A stretch of 64,000 bases of DNA from Anderseniella sp. Alg231-50 (GCF_900149695.1 NZ_LT703005.1:340707-404706), one strand, 5' to 3'; counted from the first letter of the stretch, positions 10,322 to 20,263 are shown. The notes: generated by a model from the letters alone, not told the origin. Numbers and translations are program-made.

Positions 10322-10674
10322 GAGCCTGCAAACAGCCACCTGGGTTGCGAAAGAATCAGTGCCATAAAGTTGACAAACGTTATATTCGGTCGAAGCGACA
10401 GGCTGGTCTCGTACCAGGCATGGGAAACGAATACGGTCATTCGACCAGGGGATAAGACTTCATTCCGATATCTCGTTCAGAAAGTGTTCAGGACTGCTGT
10501 GGTTTCATGAGCCGCAGGACTGTGTGAGTTGTGTTACCGGACAGGACGGTGAAAACGCCAACATTAACACAAGATGCTTGTACAATTACGCATCGGTTAA
10601 CACGGTTGAACTCGCAAGTCCGGGCCTGCAGACTTTTGGCATAAGCACATTCGTTTACTTATTGGAGTGAGAGA
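10322..10674. other. non-coding stretch after moeA, with an inverted repeat
   Basis: About 350 bases without a convincing gene. The only structure I see is GGTCGAA at 10388-10394 pairing with TTCGACC at 10440-10446, enclosing a smaller CTGGT/ACCAG hairpin (10403-10417). A TTGACA at 10370-10375 has no well-placed -10 box. No tRNA or known riboswitch pattern was recognised. Confidence 0.4.
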
Positions 10675-10815
10675 ATGACAGTCAGACAGCGCAACCGCAT
10701 CGCAGCAAGCGAACCTTCATTTGTGGGTTTCAAACCGACCTCGCGCAAATCTGGGTTCAAGGATTTCCCGGACGTGCCTCAGCATCCGCTGGACGGACCG
10801 ATACCGACAGACTGA
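10675..10815 (+). CDS. small ORF, 46 aa, unknown function
   Basis: ATG 10675 is preceded by GGAG at a good distance (TTGGAGTGAGAGA before the ATG). The product is basic at the N-terminus (MTVRQRNRIAAS) and rich in Pro, Phe and Asp toward the end (FPDVPQHPLDGPIPTD), with no membrane segment or cysteine. It stands alone between moeA and lexA. The ribosome site and proline-rich end argue for a real short protein, but there is no family I recognise and it could be chance. Confidence 0.45.
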   Translation: MTVRQRNRIAASEPSFVGFKPTSRKSGFKDFPDVPQHPLDGPIPTD

Positions 10816-10960
10816 CCGCGTTTTCAATATGGCGCTTCAACCCGTGGCCGCCATCATGGGTTGCCATCGGAAACAACATTGGATCTGTTCGTATATCAGC
10901 GTCGGGTCTCCCTGAAACGCTGGAAAACTCCGCGAAATTCAACAATTTCCCACCCACCCC

Positions 10961-10990
10961 TTGCCGAACATAGCAGGAACATGTCATAAA
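10961..10990 (+). promoter_or_regulatory. lexA promoter with LexA (SOS) box
   Basis: GAAC at 10966-10969, seven bases, then GAAC at 10977-10980: exactly the GAAC-N7-GAAC direct repeat known as the alphaproteobacterial LexA operator. It sits between a possible -35 (TTGCCG, 10961-10966) and -10 (CATAAA, 10985-10990) with 18-base spacing, about 90 bases before lexA. Autorepression of lexA is the established pattern; the promoter boxes are my inference. Confidence 0.75.
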
Positions 10991-11067
10991 GGTTTCGCAT
11001 TTGTTCTGATTCTGGTTGGCACAACTTTTGTTCAAGCCATCCTGACAAACGGCAAGGAAAACACCTG

Positions 11068-11784
11068 ATGCTGACCGCCAAGCAACACGAACTGCTCATG
11101 CTGATCCACGACCGGCTGAAAGAAACCGGCGTGCCGCCATCGTTTGAGGAAATGAAGGAAGCGCTTGATTTGCGGTCCAAATCCGGCATTCACCGGCTGA
11201 TCACGGCGCTGGAAGAGCGCGGTTTCATCCGCCGCCTTCCGCATCGCGCACGGGCGCTTGAGGTACTGAAAATGCCGGACTCATCCGCCGGGCCCGCCGT
11301 CATGGGCAAGCCGGAGCGCAAACCATTCAATCCAAGTGTCATCCAGGGCTCGCGCGGCATGGCCGAAGACAAGGCCCCTGCTCCGGCCGCACCGGTTGCA
11401 GCGACAATCGACGTGCCGATGATGGGCCGCATTGCCGCCGGTGTGCCGATTGCCGCCATTCAGGATCATACCACCAACGTACCTGTGCCGCCCGACATGC
11501 TGCGCCCCGGCGAGCATTTCGCGCTGGAGGTCAACGGTGATTCAATGATCGAAGCCGGTATTCTGGACGGCGACACGGTGCTGATCCGCAAGGCCGACAC
11601 GGCCCGCAATGGCGAGATCGTGGTTGCCCTGGTGGAGGATGAGGAAGCCACCCTTAAGCGCTTGTGGCGCAAGGGAGATTCCATTGCGCTGGAGGCCGCC
11701 AATCCGTCCTACGAAACCCGTATTTTCGGCCCTGACCAGGTGCAGGTACAAGGAACGCTTGCCGGCCTGTTGCGCCGTTACTGA
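11068..11784 (+). CDS. lexA: LexA repressor
   Basis: A 238-aa SOS repressor. The N-terminal winged helix-turn-helix (residues 1-70, starting [10 protein letters not shown]) binds the operator; the C-terminal S24 peptidase domain cleaves itself when RecA filaments form. The cleavage site Ala124-Gly125 (GRIAAG), nucleophile Ser159 (NGDSM) and base Lys197 (EATLKR) are intact. A LexA box lies upstream. The stop codon overlaps the end of the convergent comEC gene by 7 bases. Length, with a long linker, is typical of alphaproteobacteria. Confidence 0.97.
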   Translation: MLTAKQHELLMLIHDRLKETGVPPSFEEMKEALDLRSKSGIHRLITALEERGFIRRLPHRARALEVLKMPDSSAGPAVMGKPERKPFNPSVIQGSRGMAEDKAPAPAAPVAATIDVPMMGRIAAGVPIAAIQDHTTNVPVPPDMLRPGEHFALEVNGDSMIEAGILDGDTVLIRKADTARNGEIVVALVEDEEATLKRLWRKGDSIALEAANPSYETRIFGPDQVQVQGTLAGLLRRY

Positions 11785-14069
11785 CCGGTTTGGGTCTTGG
11801 GAGTTGAACCGGCAGCGGGCTTTTCAACCCACGGCCCCGGATCGACCAGCAGTATCTTGCGCCGCGCCACCGGCGCATAGACCCACGCGCGGGAACCGGA
11901 AGCCCCGCGTGCTGTTGTCACCTCAGGCTTGCCGTCGGTGGTGATGTGGACGGCATGCGCGCCATTGCGCCACACGTCGAACCTGTCGATATGGAGTTGT
12001 CGGGACGTCGGATATCCGCATGTCCGGCGCAGAGGATTGGCGGACACGACGATGTCAGCTGCCCGGCAATCCGGTGGCGGCTTGGCCTTGCGCCCAAGCC
12101 ACAGCACGGTTTTACCTTTCACCTCGCTCCGGCACAAATCATCGGCACATCTCCAGCCTGCACGCTTCGCTGCCTGTGCCAGGTCGGCGCCGTCACCGTC
12201 AGCCAGCAACCAGCGCTCGACGGCAAACCTGCCACGGCGCCCATAAACCGGTACCAGGCCTCCTTCCTGCATCCTGCCCGCCATGGTTGCCGCGGTGCGC
12301 TCGATCAGTATGTCCGGCCGCGGCCCGAGCGCAATCGCTGCAAACCCCGCCACGACCGCCAGTCCACCGCCGGCCCGGCGCAGGCTGCCGCGCCACAGCG
12401 CCAGGAAACACAGCCCCATGCCGGACAGGAAGGCCAGTTCGGGCATCATGGCGCCGGCAACCTTGGTCGCCCCCGGCCAGCCCGATACCATGACCGCAAT
12501 CGCCTGAACTGCCTCAAGCCCCAGGGACATGGCCTGCAGCGGCCAGTGTTCCAGTCCGAACGGCATCAGGCAGACGCTGGCCACCGCAGCGGGCATTACC
12601 AGGAATGTAACGACGGGCATGGCCAGCAGGTTGGCGGGTAGCGCCCAGGCCGCAAACCGGTTGAAATGAAACGCGGCCGGCAGAGTCGTGAAGGCACTGG
12701 CGATAATGGTGGTGGTGGACAATCCGAGCAACATCAGCAGGGCGTAAATCAGCACCTTCTGGTAAAGCGGTCTGGCAGCCAGCCCGGCCCGGAACCCTGT
12801 CTGCCAGCCTCCCAGAATCTCGTACCCGGCGATCAGCCCCATGACGGCCAGGAACGACATCTGAAAGCTCGGAGTCAGCACGGCCTGCGGCGCGATCAGC
12901 AAGACGATGATGGCAGCAACCGCCAGGTTGCGCATGGAAATAGCCGAGCGGCCCAGCAGCACCGCCAGAAACATCACCGACAGCATGATGAATGCCCGCT
13001 GCGTGGCAATCGCCTGGCCGGAAATCATCAGATAGAAACCGGCCGCTCCCAGGGCTGCCATGGCGGCAAACTTCTTGACCGGATAATTCAACGCCAGCAT
13101 TGGCCACAAGGCCAGCAGCGCGCGCACCAGCCAGAATACACCGCCGGCAACCAGGCTCATGTGCAGGCCGGATATCGCCAGAATATGGGCAAGGCCCGAC
13201 AGCTGCAGCGCTTCGCGCATGTTCCTGTCGAGACCGGATCGCTCGCCGGTGATCAGCGCGACGGCAAACCCTGCTTCACGTTGCGGAAGATGGGTGCGCA
13301 TGCGATCGGCAATGCCCGCCCGCAGCTCCGCCAACCTGTCCGACCAGCGCTGCAGGTCCGGTTTGGTTCCGGGTTTTGCAAGCGGCGATGCAACCCGTCC
13401 GCCGGCACCGATTCCATCAAACCAACCGACCCGGCCATAATTCCATCCGCCAGGAATGGCGGGCGTCAGGGGCGGATAAAGCCACGCCTGAAATGTTACA
13501 TAGTCCCCGCGCACAAGGGACCCGATGCGATCTGCGGACACAGACAATCGCACCTTGCCCGGCCAGTATTCAGTCTTGACCTCCTCAATCGCGTCTATCG
13601 CAACAACCATTCGCCGCCGCTTGCCGGTCACCGGTCCCACTTCGTCAATCCAGCCACTGACAGTCACCTTTCCGGTGGAGGCCGGCAGGACTTTTGTCCC
13701 CGTCGCAGCCGTCCCCGCCTGCCCCAGTACAAATCCGGCAAGTGCGAAGCCCACCAGCACCCCCACAGCTCCAGCCCGGCCCGCGCGCGCAGCCAGAAGC
13801 AGCCCGGCCGCCATCAACACCATGACCAGTCCCGCCACGACAGGCGGTTCAACCGGCAAGGAAAAGTAAGCCGTAAGCCCGCACACCAGGCTGACCGGTG
13901 CCCAGACCACGGCGCGGCCCTGTTGCAATTGAAGTTGGCTCGCCCGGCGGTTGCCCGGGCGACCCTGATCGATCACGCCTGCAGTTCGTTGAACGCTTCC
14001 GGCATCGCCGCTGTCCTCACCCTTTCGGGTGGAATGTGTCCGGCCGGCATGTGCAGCAAACCAGTCCAT
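11778..14069 (-). CDS. comEC: ComEC/Rec2 family DNA uptake channel protein
   Basis: A roughly 763-aa inner-membrane protein, the channel through which single-stranded DNA enters in natural transformation. After an N-terminal DUF4131-type part comes the Competence domain with the marker [15 protein letters not shown] and many membrane segments. The C-terminal 150 residues resemble the soluble domain of the family, but I see no HxHxDH metal motif, as in shortened alphaproteobacterial versions. ATG 14069 (MDWFAAHAG) is preferred; a TTG start at 14114 would add 15 residues. Other competence genes are not in the window, so function is not assured. Confidence 0.9.
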   Translation of the reverse strand: MDWFAAHAGRTHSTRKGEDSGDAGSVQRTAGVIDQGRPGNRRASQLQLQQGRAVVWAPVSLVCGLTAYFSLPVEPPVVAGLVMVLMAAGLLLAARAGRAGAVGVLVGFALAGFVLGQAGTAATGTKVLPASTGKVTVSGWIDEVGPVTGKRRRMVVAIDAIEEVKTEYWPGKVRLSVSADRIGSLVRGDYVTFQAWLYPPLTPAIPGGWNYGRVGWFDGIGAGGRVASPLAKPGTKPDLQRWSDRLAELRAGIADRMRTHLPQREAGFAVALITGERSGLDRNMREALQLSGLAHILAISGLHMSLVAGGVFWLVRALLALWPMLALNYPVKKFAAMAALGAAGFYLMISGQAIATQRAFIMLSVMFLAVLLGRSAISMRNLAVAAIIVLLIAPQAVLTPSFQMSFLAVMGLIAGYEILGGWQTGFRAGLAARPLYQKVLIYALLMLLGLSTTTIIASAFTTLPAAFHFNRFAAWALPANLLAMPVVTFLVMPAAVASVCLMPFGLEHWPLQAMSLGLEAVQAIAVMVSGWPGATKVAGAMMPELAFLSGMGLCFLALWRGSLRRAGGGLAVVAGFAAIALGPRPDILIERTAATMAGRMQEGGLVPVYGRRGRFAVERWLLADGDGADLAQAAKRAGWRCADDLCRSEVKGKTVLWLGRKAKPPPDCRAADIVVSANPLRRTCGYPTSRQLHIDRFDVWRNGAHAVHITTDGKPEVTTARGASGSRAWVYAPVARRKILLVDPGPWVEKPAAGSTPKTQTGQ

Positions 14070-14187
14070 GTACCTAATCGCCCCGGGCCCGTTGTCAGGC
14101 CTTACAAACTCCAATTCGCTATGCTAAACGGGCAGCAACGCTGATTGAAAGCCTCAACTCATCATACGGATTATTTGGAGACTGGCC

Positions 14188-15606
14188 ATGACCGCGCCTG
14201 TCGTGACGAGATTTGCCCCATCGCCCACCGGATACCTGCACATCGGCGGCGCCCGCACCGCCCTGTTCAACTGGTTGTTTGCCCGTGCCAACGGCGGCAC
14301 GATGCTGCTGCGCATCGAAGACACCGACCGGGAACGCTCAACCGAAGATGCCATCCAGGCTATCAAGGATGGCCTGACATGGCTGGGTCTCGACTGGGAC
14401 GGCGATGCGGTTTCACAATACTCGCGCGTTGACCGCCACCGCGAGGTGGTGCAGCAACTGCTGGATGCCGGTCACGCCTATCATTGCTACTGTTCGCCGG
14501 AAGAACTGACCGCCATGCGCGAACTGGCCAATTCGGAAGGCCGCCCGCCGCGCTATGACGGCCGCTGGCGCGACCGGCCCGCCAGCGATGCACCTGACGG
14601 CGTCAAGCCGGTGGTTCGCTTCAAGTCTCCGCAGGATGGTGAAACCATCATAGCCGACCGGGTTCAGGGCGAGGTCACCTATGCCAATGATCAGCTTGAT
14701 GACCTGATCATCCTGCGCTCAGACGGCAACCCCACGTACAACCTGTCAGTTGTCGTGGATGATCACGATATGGGCGTTACCCACATTGTGCGCGGTGTCG
14801 ATCATTTGACCAACGCGGCGCGCCAGAGCCAGATCTACAAGGCAATGGGTTGGGACGTACCTGTCATGGCCCACATTCCCCTGATCCACGGTGCCGACGG
14901 CGCCAAGCTCTCCAAGCGCCATGGCGCGCTTGGCGTGGAAGCTTATCGCGACATGGGGTACCTGCCGCAGGCCATGCGTAACTACCTTGCCCGCCTGGGC
15001 TGGAGCCATGGCGATGATGAGGTATTCTCAACTGAGCAGATGCTTGAATGGTTTACGCTGGACGGGATCGGCAAGTCGGCGGCCCGGTTTGATTTCGCCA
15101 AGCTGGAAAACCTGAACGGCCTCTATATGCGCGACACGGCGGACAGCGAACTGCTGGACGCCCTGGTGCAGGTATTGCCGCATGTGGAAGACGGATCAGA
15201 GATGCTGGCGGCACTGGATGAGCACGGCAACAGGGAAAAACTGCTCGCAGCCATGCCGGGGCTGAAAGAGCGGGCCAAGACCCTGATTGAGTTGCAGACC
15301 TCGTCACGGTTCCTGTTCGCCAAACGGCCGCTTGCCATGGAGGAAAAGGCAGTCGGCCTGCTGGATGATGGCGGACGCGCGGTCCTTGCAGGGCTGCTGC
15401 CTGTGCTCGAGGCGCAAGCCGAGTGGCGGGTGGAACCGCTGGAACAGGCAGTGCGCGATTTCGCCACCGAACAGGAGCTGAAACTGGGCAAGGTCGCCCA
15501 GCCCTTGCGGGCCGCATTGACCGGCAGCACACAGTCTCCGCCGATATTCGACGTGCTGGCTGTACTGGGCCGCGAGGAAGCACTGGGCCGCCTCAAGGAC
15601 CTGTGA
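14188..15606 (+). CDS. gltX: glutamyl-tRNA synthetase
   Basis: A 472-aa class I aminoacyl-tRNA synthetase charging tRNA-Glu. The HIGH-type motif (YLHIG, residues 16-20) and KMSKS-type motif (KLSKRHG, about residue 240) are present, with the anticodon-binding helical domain in the C-terminal third. Divergent from comEC. Many alphaproteobacteria have two GluRS paralogues, one of them non-discriminating for tRNA-Gln; which kind this is cannot be read from the sequence by eye. Confidence 0.96.
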   Translation: MTAPVVTRFAPSPTGYLHIGGARTALFNWLFARANGGTMLLRIEDTDRERSTEDAIQAIKDGLTWLGLDWDGDAVSQYSRVDRHREVVQQLLDAGHAYHCYCSPEELTAMRELANSEGRPPRYDGRWRDRPASDAPDGVKPVVRFKSPQDGETIIADRVQGEVTYANDQLDDLIILRSDGNPTYNLSVVVDDHDMGVTHIVRGVDHLTNAARQSQIYKAMGWDVPVMAHIPLIHGADGAKLSKRHGALGVEAYRDMGYLPQAMRNYLARLGWSHGDDEVFSTEQMLEWFTLDGIGKSAARFDFAKLENLNGLYMRDTADSELLDALVQVLPHVEDGSEMLAALDEHGNREKLLAAMPGLKERAKTLIELQTSSRFLFAKRPLAMEEKAVGLLDDGGRAVLAGLLPVLEAQAEWRVEPLEQAVRDFATEQELKLGKVAQPLRAALTGSTQSPPIFDVLAVLGREEALGRLKDL

Positions 15607-15647
15607 ATCCACTCACTTTGCCTGTGCAATCTACCCGGTGACTTGAA

Positions 15648-15714
15648 AATTGCTGCAATGCAAGGTAAACAAATTGCGCATTGCATTCTGACGCTGCAAA
15701 TTGCAGATTGCAGC
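15648..15714. promoter_or_regulatory. cluster of TTGCA/TGCAA motifs upstream of gltA
   Basis: Within 67 bases there are TTGCTGCAA, ATTGCGCATTGCAT and an inverted repeat GCTGCAA (15693-15699) / TTGCAGC (15708-15714). Such dense, palindromic repetition suggests a multi-site operator for a regulator of gltA, or of the 3' end of gltX. A short-chain fatty acid type regulator binding TTTGCAAA-like sites is one possibility by analogy only. Confidence 0.4.
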
Positions 15715-15834
15715 ATGACACGCCAGTGTTAAACGCAGACAAGGTGACTGGGCGGGAACTGTGAAGCAGACAACCTGAGGGTAAACTGTCACAATCTACC
15801 GCTAGAGCGATTTGTGTTCCTTCAACACATTTCT

Positions 15835-15906
15835 GTTGCTCATGACACCCTACAAGCGATCAAAGTATTTCCAGACAGGTGATTCCACCTGACCGGGATC
15901 TGATCT
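15835..15906 (+). repeat. intergenic hairpin element, divergent copy, in gltA leader region
   Basis: 72 bases colinear with the other four copies of the element: GTTGCTC start, GATCA at 15859-15863, an inner stem (CAGGT / ACCTG at 15876-15891) and TGATCT near the end. Sequence identity is low but length, arm positions and paired structure are kept. It lies 68 bases before gltA. Confidence 0.5.
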
Positions 15907-15974
15907 GGCGGCTGATACCCCGATCGGGAGCTTCGGCAGCCTTGAATTCATCCGCTTGCGAGAGGAAATAAAAA

Positions 15975-17279
15975 ATGACGGAAACAAACCGCACCGCCAA
16001 ACTCAGCCTGGATGGCAAAGATTATGAACTGGCCGTTCACAAGGGCAGCATCGGGCCAGAGGTTATTGATGTGTCCAAACTCTACAGCAGCACCGGCGCA
16101 TTTACCCTGGACCCCGGCTTCACCTCCACAGCGAGCTGCGAATCAACCATCACCTATATCGACGGTGACGCAGGTATGTTGCTGTACCGCGGCTATCCTA
16201 TCGACGAATTGGCCGAACACGGCGATTTCATCGAAACCTGCTACCTGCTGTTGTACGGCAACCTGCCGAATGCCGCCCAGCGCAAGGAATTTGAGACCGC
16301 AATTACCTATCACACCATGATCCACGAGCAGATGAACCGGTTCTTTGCCGGCTTCCGCCGTGACGCCCATCCAATGGCCGTGATGGTCGGCGTGGTCGGT
16401 GCTCTGTCCGCTTTCTATCACGACTCAACCGACATTGCCGATCCGGCCCAGCGCGAAATAGCCGCGCGCCGGATGATTGCCAAAATCCCGACCATTGCCG
16501 CAATGGCGTTCAAGTATCACATTGGCCAGCCGTTCGTTTACCCACGCAATGACCTGGATTTTGCCTCCAACTTCCTGCGTATGTGCTTTGCTGTGCCGTG
16601 TGAAGACTACAAGGTGAACCCGGTTCTGGCCCGCGCCATGGACCGCATTTTTATTCTTCATGCCGATCATGAACAGAATGCATCAACCTCGACCGTGCGC
16701 CTGGCAGGCTCATCTGGTGCCAATCCGTTTGCCTGTGTCGCAGCCGGCATTGCCTGCCTGTGGGGCCCGGCTCATGGCGGTGCCAACGAAGCTGCTCTTG
16801 AGATGTTGAACGAGATCGGCACGGTCGACCGTATTCCGGAATTCATCGATCGCGCCAAGGACAGGAACGATCCGTTCCGTCTGATGGGCTTCGGTCACCG
16901 GGTCTACAAGAACTACGACCCGCGCGCCAAGATCATGCAGAAGACCGCGCATGAAGTTCTCGACGAGCTTGGCATTACCGATGATCCGCTGCTTGATGTT
17001 GCCCGAGAGCTGGAAAAGATAGCGCTCGAAGACCCTTACTTCATCGAGAAGAAGCTGTACCCGAATATCGACTTCTATTCCGGCATCACCCTGCGCGCGC
17101 TCGGATTCCCGACCTCGATGTTCACTGTACTGTTCTCGGTCGCCCGCACGGTGGGCTGGATTGCCCAGTGGAAGGAAATGATCGAGGATCCAACCCAACG
17201 CATCGGGCGCCCGCGCCAGCTCTACACTGGCCCGACCGAACGCGGCTACGTTCCGGTCACGGAGCGCAAGGACGACTGA
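15975..17279 (+). CDS. gltA: citrate synthase
   Basis: A 434-aa type II (hexameric-type) citrate synthase that condenses acetyl-CoA and oxaloacetate at the entry of the TCA cycle. The catalytic histidine regions [12 protein letters not shown] and [15 protein letters not shown] and the aspartate region YPNIDFYSG are present. The start ATG follows GAGAGGAAATAAAAA. It has a 368-base upstream region holding TTGCA repeats and a hairpin element. Its stop is only 24 bases from the convergent fabZ stop, where relatives have lpxB. Confidence 0.97.
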   Translation: MTETNRTAKLSLDGKDYELAVHKGSIGPEVIDVSKLYSSTGAFTLDPGFTSTASCESTITYIDGDAGMLLYRGYPIDELAEHGDFIETCYLLLYGNLPNAAQRKEFETAITYHTMIHEQMNRFFAGFRRDAHPMAVMVGVVGALSAFYHDSTDIADPAQREIAARRMIAKIPTIAAMAFKYHIGQPFVYPRNDLDFASNFLRMCFAVPCEDYKVNPVLARAMDRIFILHADHEQNASTSTVRLAGSSGANPFACVAAGIACLWGPAHGGANEAALEMLNEIGTVDRIPEFIDRAKDRNDPFRLMGFGHRVYKNYDPRAKIMQKTAHEVLDELGITDDPLLDVARELEKIALEDPYFIEKKLYPNIDFYSGITLRALGFPTSMFTVLFSVARTVGWIAQWKEMIEDPTQRIGRPRQLYTGPTERGYVPVTERKDD

Positions 17280-17303
17280 AGAGTATTTGGCAATTAGTGC
17301 TGG

Positions 17304-17765
17304 TCAGCTGTCGCTGGCCAGCATGGCCCCGATGTCGGCCTGGGCCACCTTGACGCCATCCACTTTCGCTTCACACGAGAATTTGTAGACAGGCCCGCGC
17401 TTCTGGGTTTGCTCAACGTGGAAATGCACCACATCACCGGGCCCGACGGGCTTGCGGAACTTGGCGTTATCGATGGTCATGAAGAACACCAGCTGGCCAG
17501 CCGCTTCAACCCCCATATGATCCAGCGCCAGCGCACCAGCGGTCTGGGCCATGGCCTCGATCAGCAACACGCCCGGCATCACCGGCCGGGCCGGAAAATG
17601 CCCCTGGAAAAACGGTTCATTGATGGTGACGTTCTTGATGCCGATACACGACTGATCGCCATCCATGTCGACGATCCTGTCGACCAGCAGAAACGGATAG
17701 CGATGCGGCAAAAGCTGCATGATGCGCGCGATATCTGCGCTCCTGAGTGTCTTTGTGTCTGACAT
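17304..17765 (-). CDS. fabZ: 3-hydroxyacyl-ACP dehydratase FabZ
   Basis: A 153-aa hot-dog-fold enzyme that dehydrates 3-hydroxyacyl-ACP in fatty acid synthesis. Catalytic His56 (FFQGHFP) and Glu70 ([10 protein letters not shown]) are intact. ATG 17765 ([11 protein letters not shown]) is chosen because the longer frame has 29 residues with no family match. In relatives this gene lies between lpxD and lpxA; here neither is present, bamA is directly upstream and gltA directly downstream. A candidate promoter at 17824-17852 would serve it independently. Confidence 0.95.
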   Translation of the reverse strand: MSDTKTLRSADIARIMQLLPHRYPFLLVDRIVDMDGDQSCIGIKNVTINEPFFQGHFPARPVMPGVLLIEAMAQTAGALALDHMGVEAAGQLVFFMTIDNAKFRKPVGPGDVVHFHVEQTQKRGPVYKFSCEAKVDGVKVAQADIGAMLASDS

Positions 17766-17784
17766 GGTTTGCCCCGGCAAGTTG

Positions 17785-17820
17785 ACAATAACAAAGGCGG
17801 CACCGTACAGCGCCGCCTTT
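17785..17820 (-). terminator. terminator after bamA
   Basis: Stem AAAGGCGGC (17793-17801) / GCCGCCTTT (17812-17820), 9 bp with a 10-base loop. Read on the minus strand it is followed by TTTGTTATTG, a fair U-tract, 55 bases after the bamA stop and before fabZ. Confidence 0.65.
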
Positions 17821-17823
17821 TCA

Positions 17824-17852
17824 GTATTAGGTACAACAGCTTGCGGGTACAA
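17824..17852 (-). promoter_or_regulatory. candidate fabZ promoter
   Basis: On the minus strand TTGTAC (17852-17847) and TAATAC (17829-17824) are separated by 17 bases, a good sigma-70-type match. The predicted start of transcription falls within the terminator hairpin arm, so fabZ would be expressed even when bamA transcripts end. Confidence 0.45.
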
Positions 17853-17875
17853 GCTGAATCAATCCCCCAGAAACC

Positions 17876-20263
17876 CTAGAAGCGTGTGCCAACCGAGAAA
17901 CGCACAAGCTCGGTTTCGTCGAAGCTTTCCTTCAGGATCGGATACGCCACATCAAGGCGCAACGGACCGAACGGTGATTTCCAGATCACGCCGGCACCGA
18001 CGGCGGCACGGAACGCGATGCTTTTGCCAACGACATCACAATCGGCAATTGCGGCAACGTTGCTTGGAGGCCCGCTATTAGCCAGACAACCATTTCCGTC
18101 ACCTTGCGTTCCGCTACTTTCAGGTGCACCGAATGCTGTACCGAAGTCGGAGAACACGGATCCTTCAAGACCAAATGATTCCGGCAGGCCAAGCGGGAAG
18201 GTCACTTCCAGCGTGCCGATGGCATAGGTCGTACCCCCGAGCGAATCGAATTCACCATCAAACTCGTTGCGCTGACGTGGTCCGATACCTGACCGGGCAA
18301 AACCGCGCAGTGTGTCGCCACCCTTGAAGAACCGGTCAAGGATCGGCACATCGTCACCGCCCGGGAACGGTTCGATGTGACCGGCATTGCCTTCAACTTT
18401 CAGCACAACCCCGTCAAACAGCAGCGGCATGAAATAGTGGGCTGACGCATCGACGCGTGCCCATTCCACATCGCCGCCAAGGCCGGCAACCTCGACATTG
18501 ACCTTGGCCCGGACACCGGACGTCGGCTGGCTTGGATGGTCAAGATCCGAATACACATAGGTCAGACCGACCTTGGAAATGATATCCGTGCCTTCGGAAT
18601 CGCGGATTGCCCGCGACGCATCCTCAACTCTTCCAACATCAATGTCGCGATAGGTCAGGGAGTACTTGCCGAAAATCGAGTTGTAATCGTCCAGCCGCGT
18701 GCCAAGCCGCAGGGCGCCACCGACCTGTTGGGTTGTAAACGACGACTCGTCCTCAATATCGGTACGGCTGCCGAACACATCGACACCGGCCGAGATATCG
18801 CGATCTAGGAAATACGGATCGGTGTAACTTGCGTTGACCGATTGCCGCTTGAAACTGAGTGAGGTGGAAACACTCGCCCGGTTACCGGTACCCAGCAGGT
18901 TCCGCTCGGATACCGAAATCGAGCCGATGGCCTGTTCCGTGGTGGAATAACCGGCTGAGAAGTTGATCGTACCAGTGGATTTCTCGACGACATCAATCAC
19001 CACGACAGCAAGGTCAGGCGCACTGCCTTCTTCCTGGCGGATGTCAATCTTCTCGAAAAAGTCCAGGCCTGTCAGGCGGCGCCGCGCGCGGTCGATGAGG
19101 ATGCGGTTGTATGCATCGCCTTCGACGATGTTCAGCTCACGCCGGATCACCTCATCGAGGGTGCGGACATTGCCCACAATGTCGATCCGCTCAACGTAAA
19201 CCCGCGGGCCTTCATCGAGGTTGTAAGTGATGCTGAGCTGGCGGCTGACCGCATCCCGCTCAATCTTCGGCCGGGCACGTGCAAACGCAAAGCCGGACTT
19301 GCCGGCTTCCAGCGTCATCTTCTCCACAGACTTGTCGACCTTGCTGGCATCGTACACGTCGCCAACCGTCTCCTGCACTGCGCCTTGCAGCGCCTGCGGA
19401 TCAATTGAGGTGTTGCCGGTGTTCACAGCCACATTGCTGATCGTGTACTGGGGACCTTCGTTGATCACGAATGAGACCGCAAAGTTGGTTCCGTCCTGAA
19501 GCAGTTGCGCATCAGCGGAAAGTATTTCCACATCGGCAAAACCATTCTTCAGATAATGACGGCGCAGCAACTCCTTGTCGAAGTTCAGCCGGTCCGGGTC
19601 ATATGTGTCCGTGGTCGAGAAAAACTTCCACCACGCAGACTCTGACGTCGTGATAACCGAACTCAACTGGCTGTCGGAAAAAGCCTGGTTGCCCTGGAAC
19701 TGAATGCTCTCGATACCGGTTTCGGCACCTTCATTGACGACATAAACCAGGTTCACCCGGTTCTGGCCGAGCCGGTCGAGGCGTGGCGATACGGTTGCGT
19801 TGAAATAACCGGAGCGGCGATACAGGGTCTGGATGCGCTGCACATCCTGCTGGGCACGAGCACGGGTATAGATCGTGCGTTCCTTCAGCCTGATTTCAGT
19901 TTTGAGCTTCTTGTCATCCAGTTCGTCGTTGCCCTGGATCTTGACCTCGTTGACGAGCGGATTTTCGTCGACCTGCACCACAACCGCAGAACCGCGACGG
20001 AACATCCGCACATCCGAGAAAAATCCGGTCTGGAACAATGCTTTTACAGACGCATCAATCTGGGCGTCGGTAACCTGCTCACCCGCATTGAACTGCATGT
20101 AGGCCCGGACTGTATCGGGCTCAACACGTGCATTGCCTTCGACAATAATGCCGGTGATGGCTTGCGCAAAGGCCACCTGCGGCGCTGCCAACTGCACAGC
20201 GGCCGGCAACACAACTCCCATTGCCAACATCAGTTTGGCTGTTTTTACTAACGAATTGCCCAT
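17876..20263 (-). CDS. bamA: outer membrane assembly factor BamA
   Basis: A 795-aa Omp85 protein that folds and inserts beta-barrel proteins into the outer membrane. After a signal peptide ending VAFAQA come five POTRA domains (about residues 30-430) and a 16-strand barrel; the last residue is Phe (VGTRF), the expected outer-membrane signal. ATG 20263 (MGNSLVKTAK) gives a normal signal peptide, whereas the longer frame starts with 16 unrelated residues. It follows rseP in the usual order, but no lpxD follows it. Confidence 0.96.
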   Translation of the reverse strand: MGNSLVKTAKLMLAMGVVLPAAVQLAAPQVAFAQAITGIIVEGNARVEPDTVRAYMQFNAGEQVTDAQIDASVKALFQTGFFSDVRMFRRGSAVVVQVDENPLVNEVKIQGNDELDDKKLKTEIRLKERTIYTRARAQQDVQRIQTLYRRSGYFNATVSPRLDRLGQNRVNLVYVVNEGAETGIESIQFQGNQAFSDSQLSSVITTSESAWWKFFSTTDTYDPDRLNFDKELLRRHYLKNGFADVEILSADAQLLQDGTNFAVSFVINEGPQYTISNVAVNTGNTSIDPQALQGAVQETVGDVYDASKVDKSVEKMTLEAGKSGFAFARARPKIERDAVSRQLSITYNLDEGPRVYVERIDIVGNVRTLDEVIRRELNIVEGDAYNRILIDRARRRLTGLDFFEKIDIRQEEGSAPDLAVVVIDVVEKSTGTINFSAGYSTTEQAIGSISVSERNLLGTGNRASVSTSLSFKRQSVNASYTDPYFLDRDISAGVDVFGSRTDIEDESSFTTQQVGGALRLGTRLDDYNSIFGKYSLTYRDIDVGRVEDASRAIRDSEGTDIISKVGLTYVYSDLDHPSQPTSGVRAKVNVEVAGLGGDVEWARVDASAHYFMPLLFDGVVLKVEGNAGHIEPFPGGDDVPILDRFFKGGDTLRGFARSGIGPRQRNEFDGEFDSLGGTTYAIGTLEVTFPLGLPESFGLEGSVFSDFGTAFGAPESSGTQGDGNGCLANSGPPSNVAAIADCDVVGKSIAFRAAVGAGVIWKSPFGPLRLDVAYPILKESFDETELVRFSVGTRF

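Noticed and set aside
12666..14144. 492-codon plus-strand open frame opposite comEC
   Set aside because: Low-complexity Gln/Arg/His-rich translation typical of a shadow in GC-rich DNA; comEC on the other strand has clear family motifs.
17299..17322. GCTGGTCAGC/GCTGGCCAGC hairpin between gltA and fabZ stops as a terminator
   Set aside because: No T-run on either strand and one arm lies inside the fabZ coding end; could act weakly but is not claimed.
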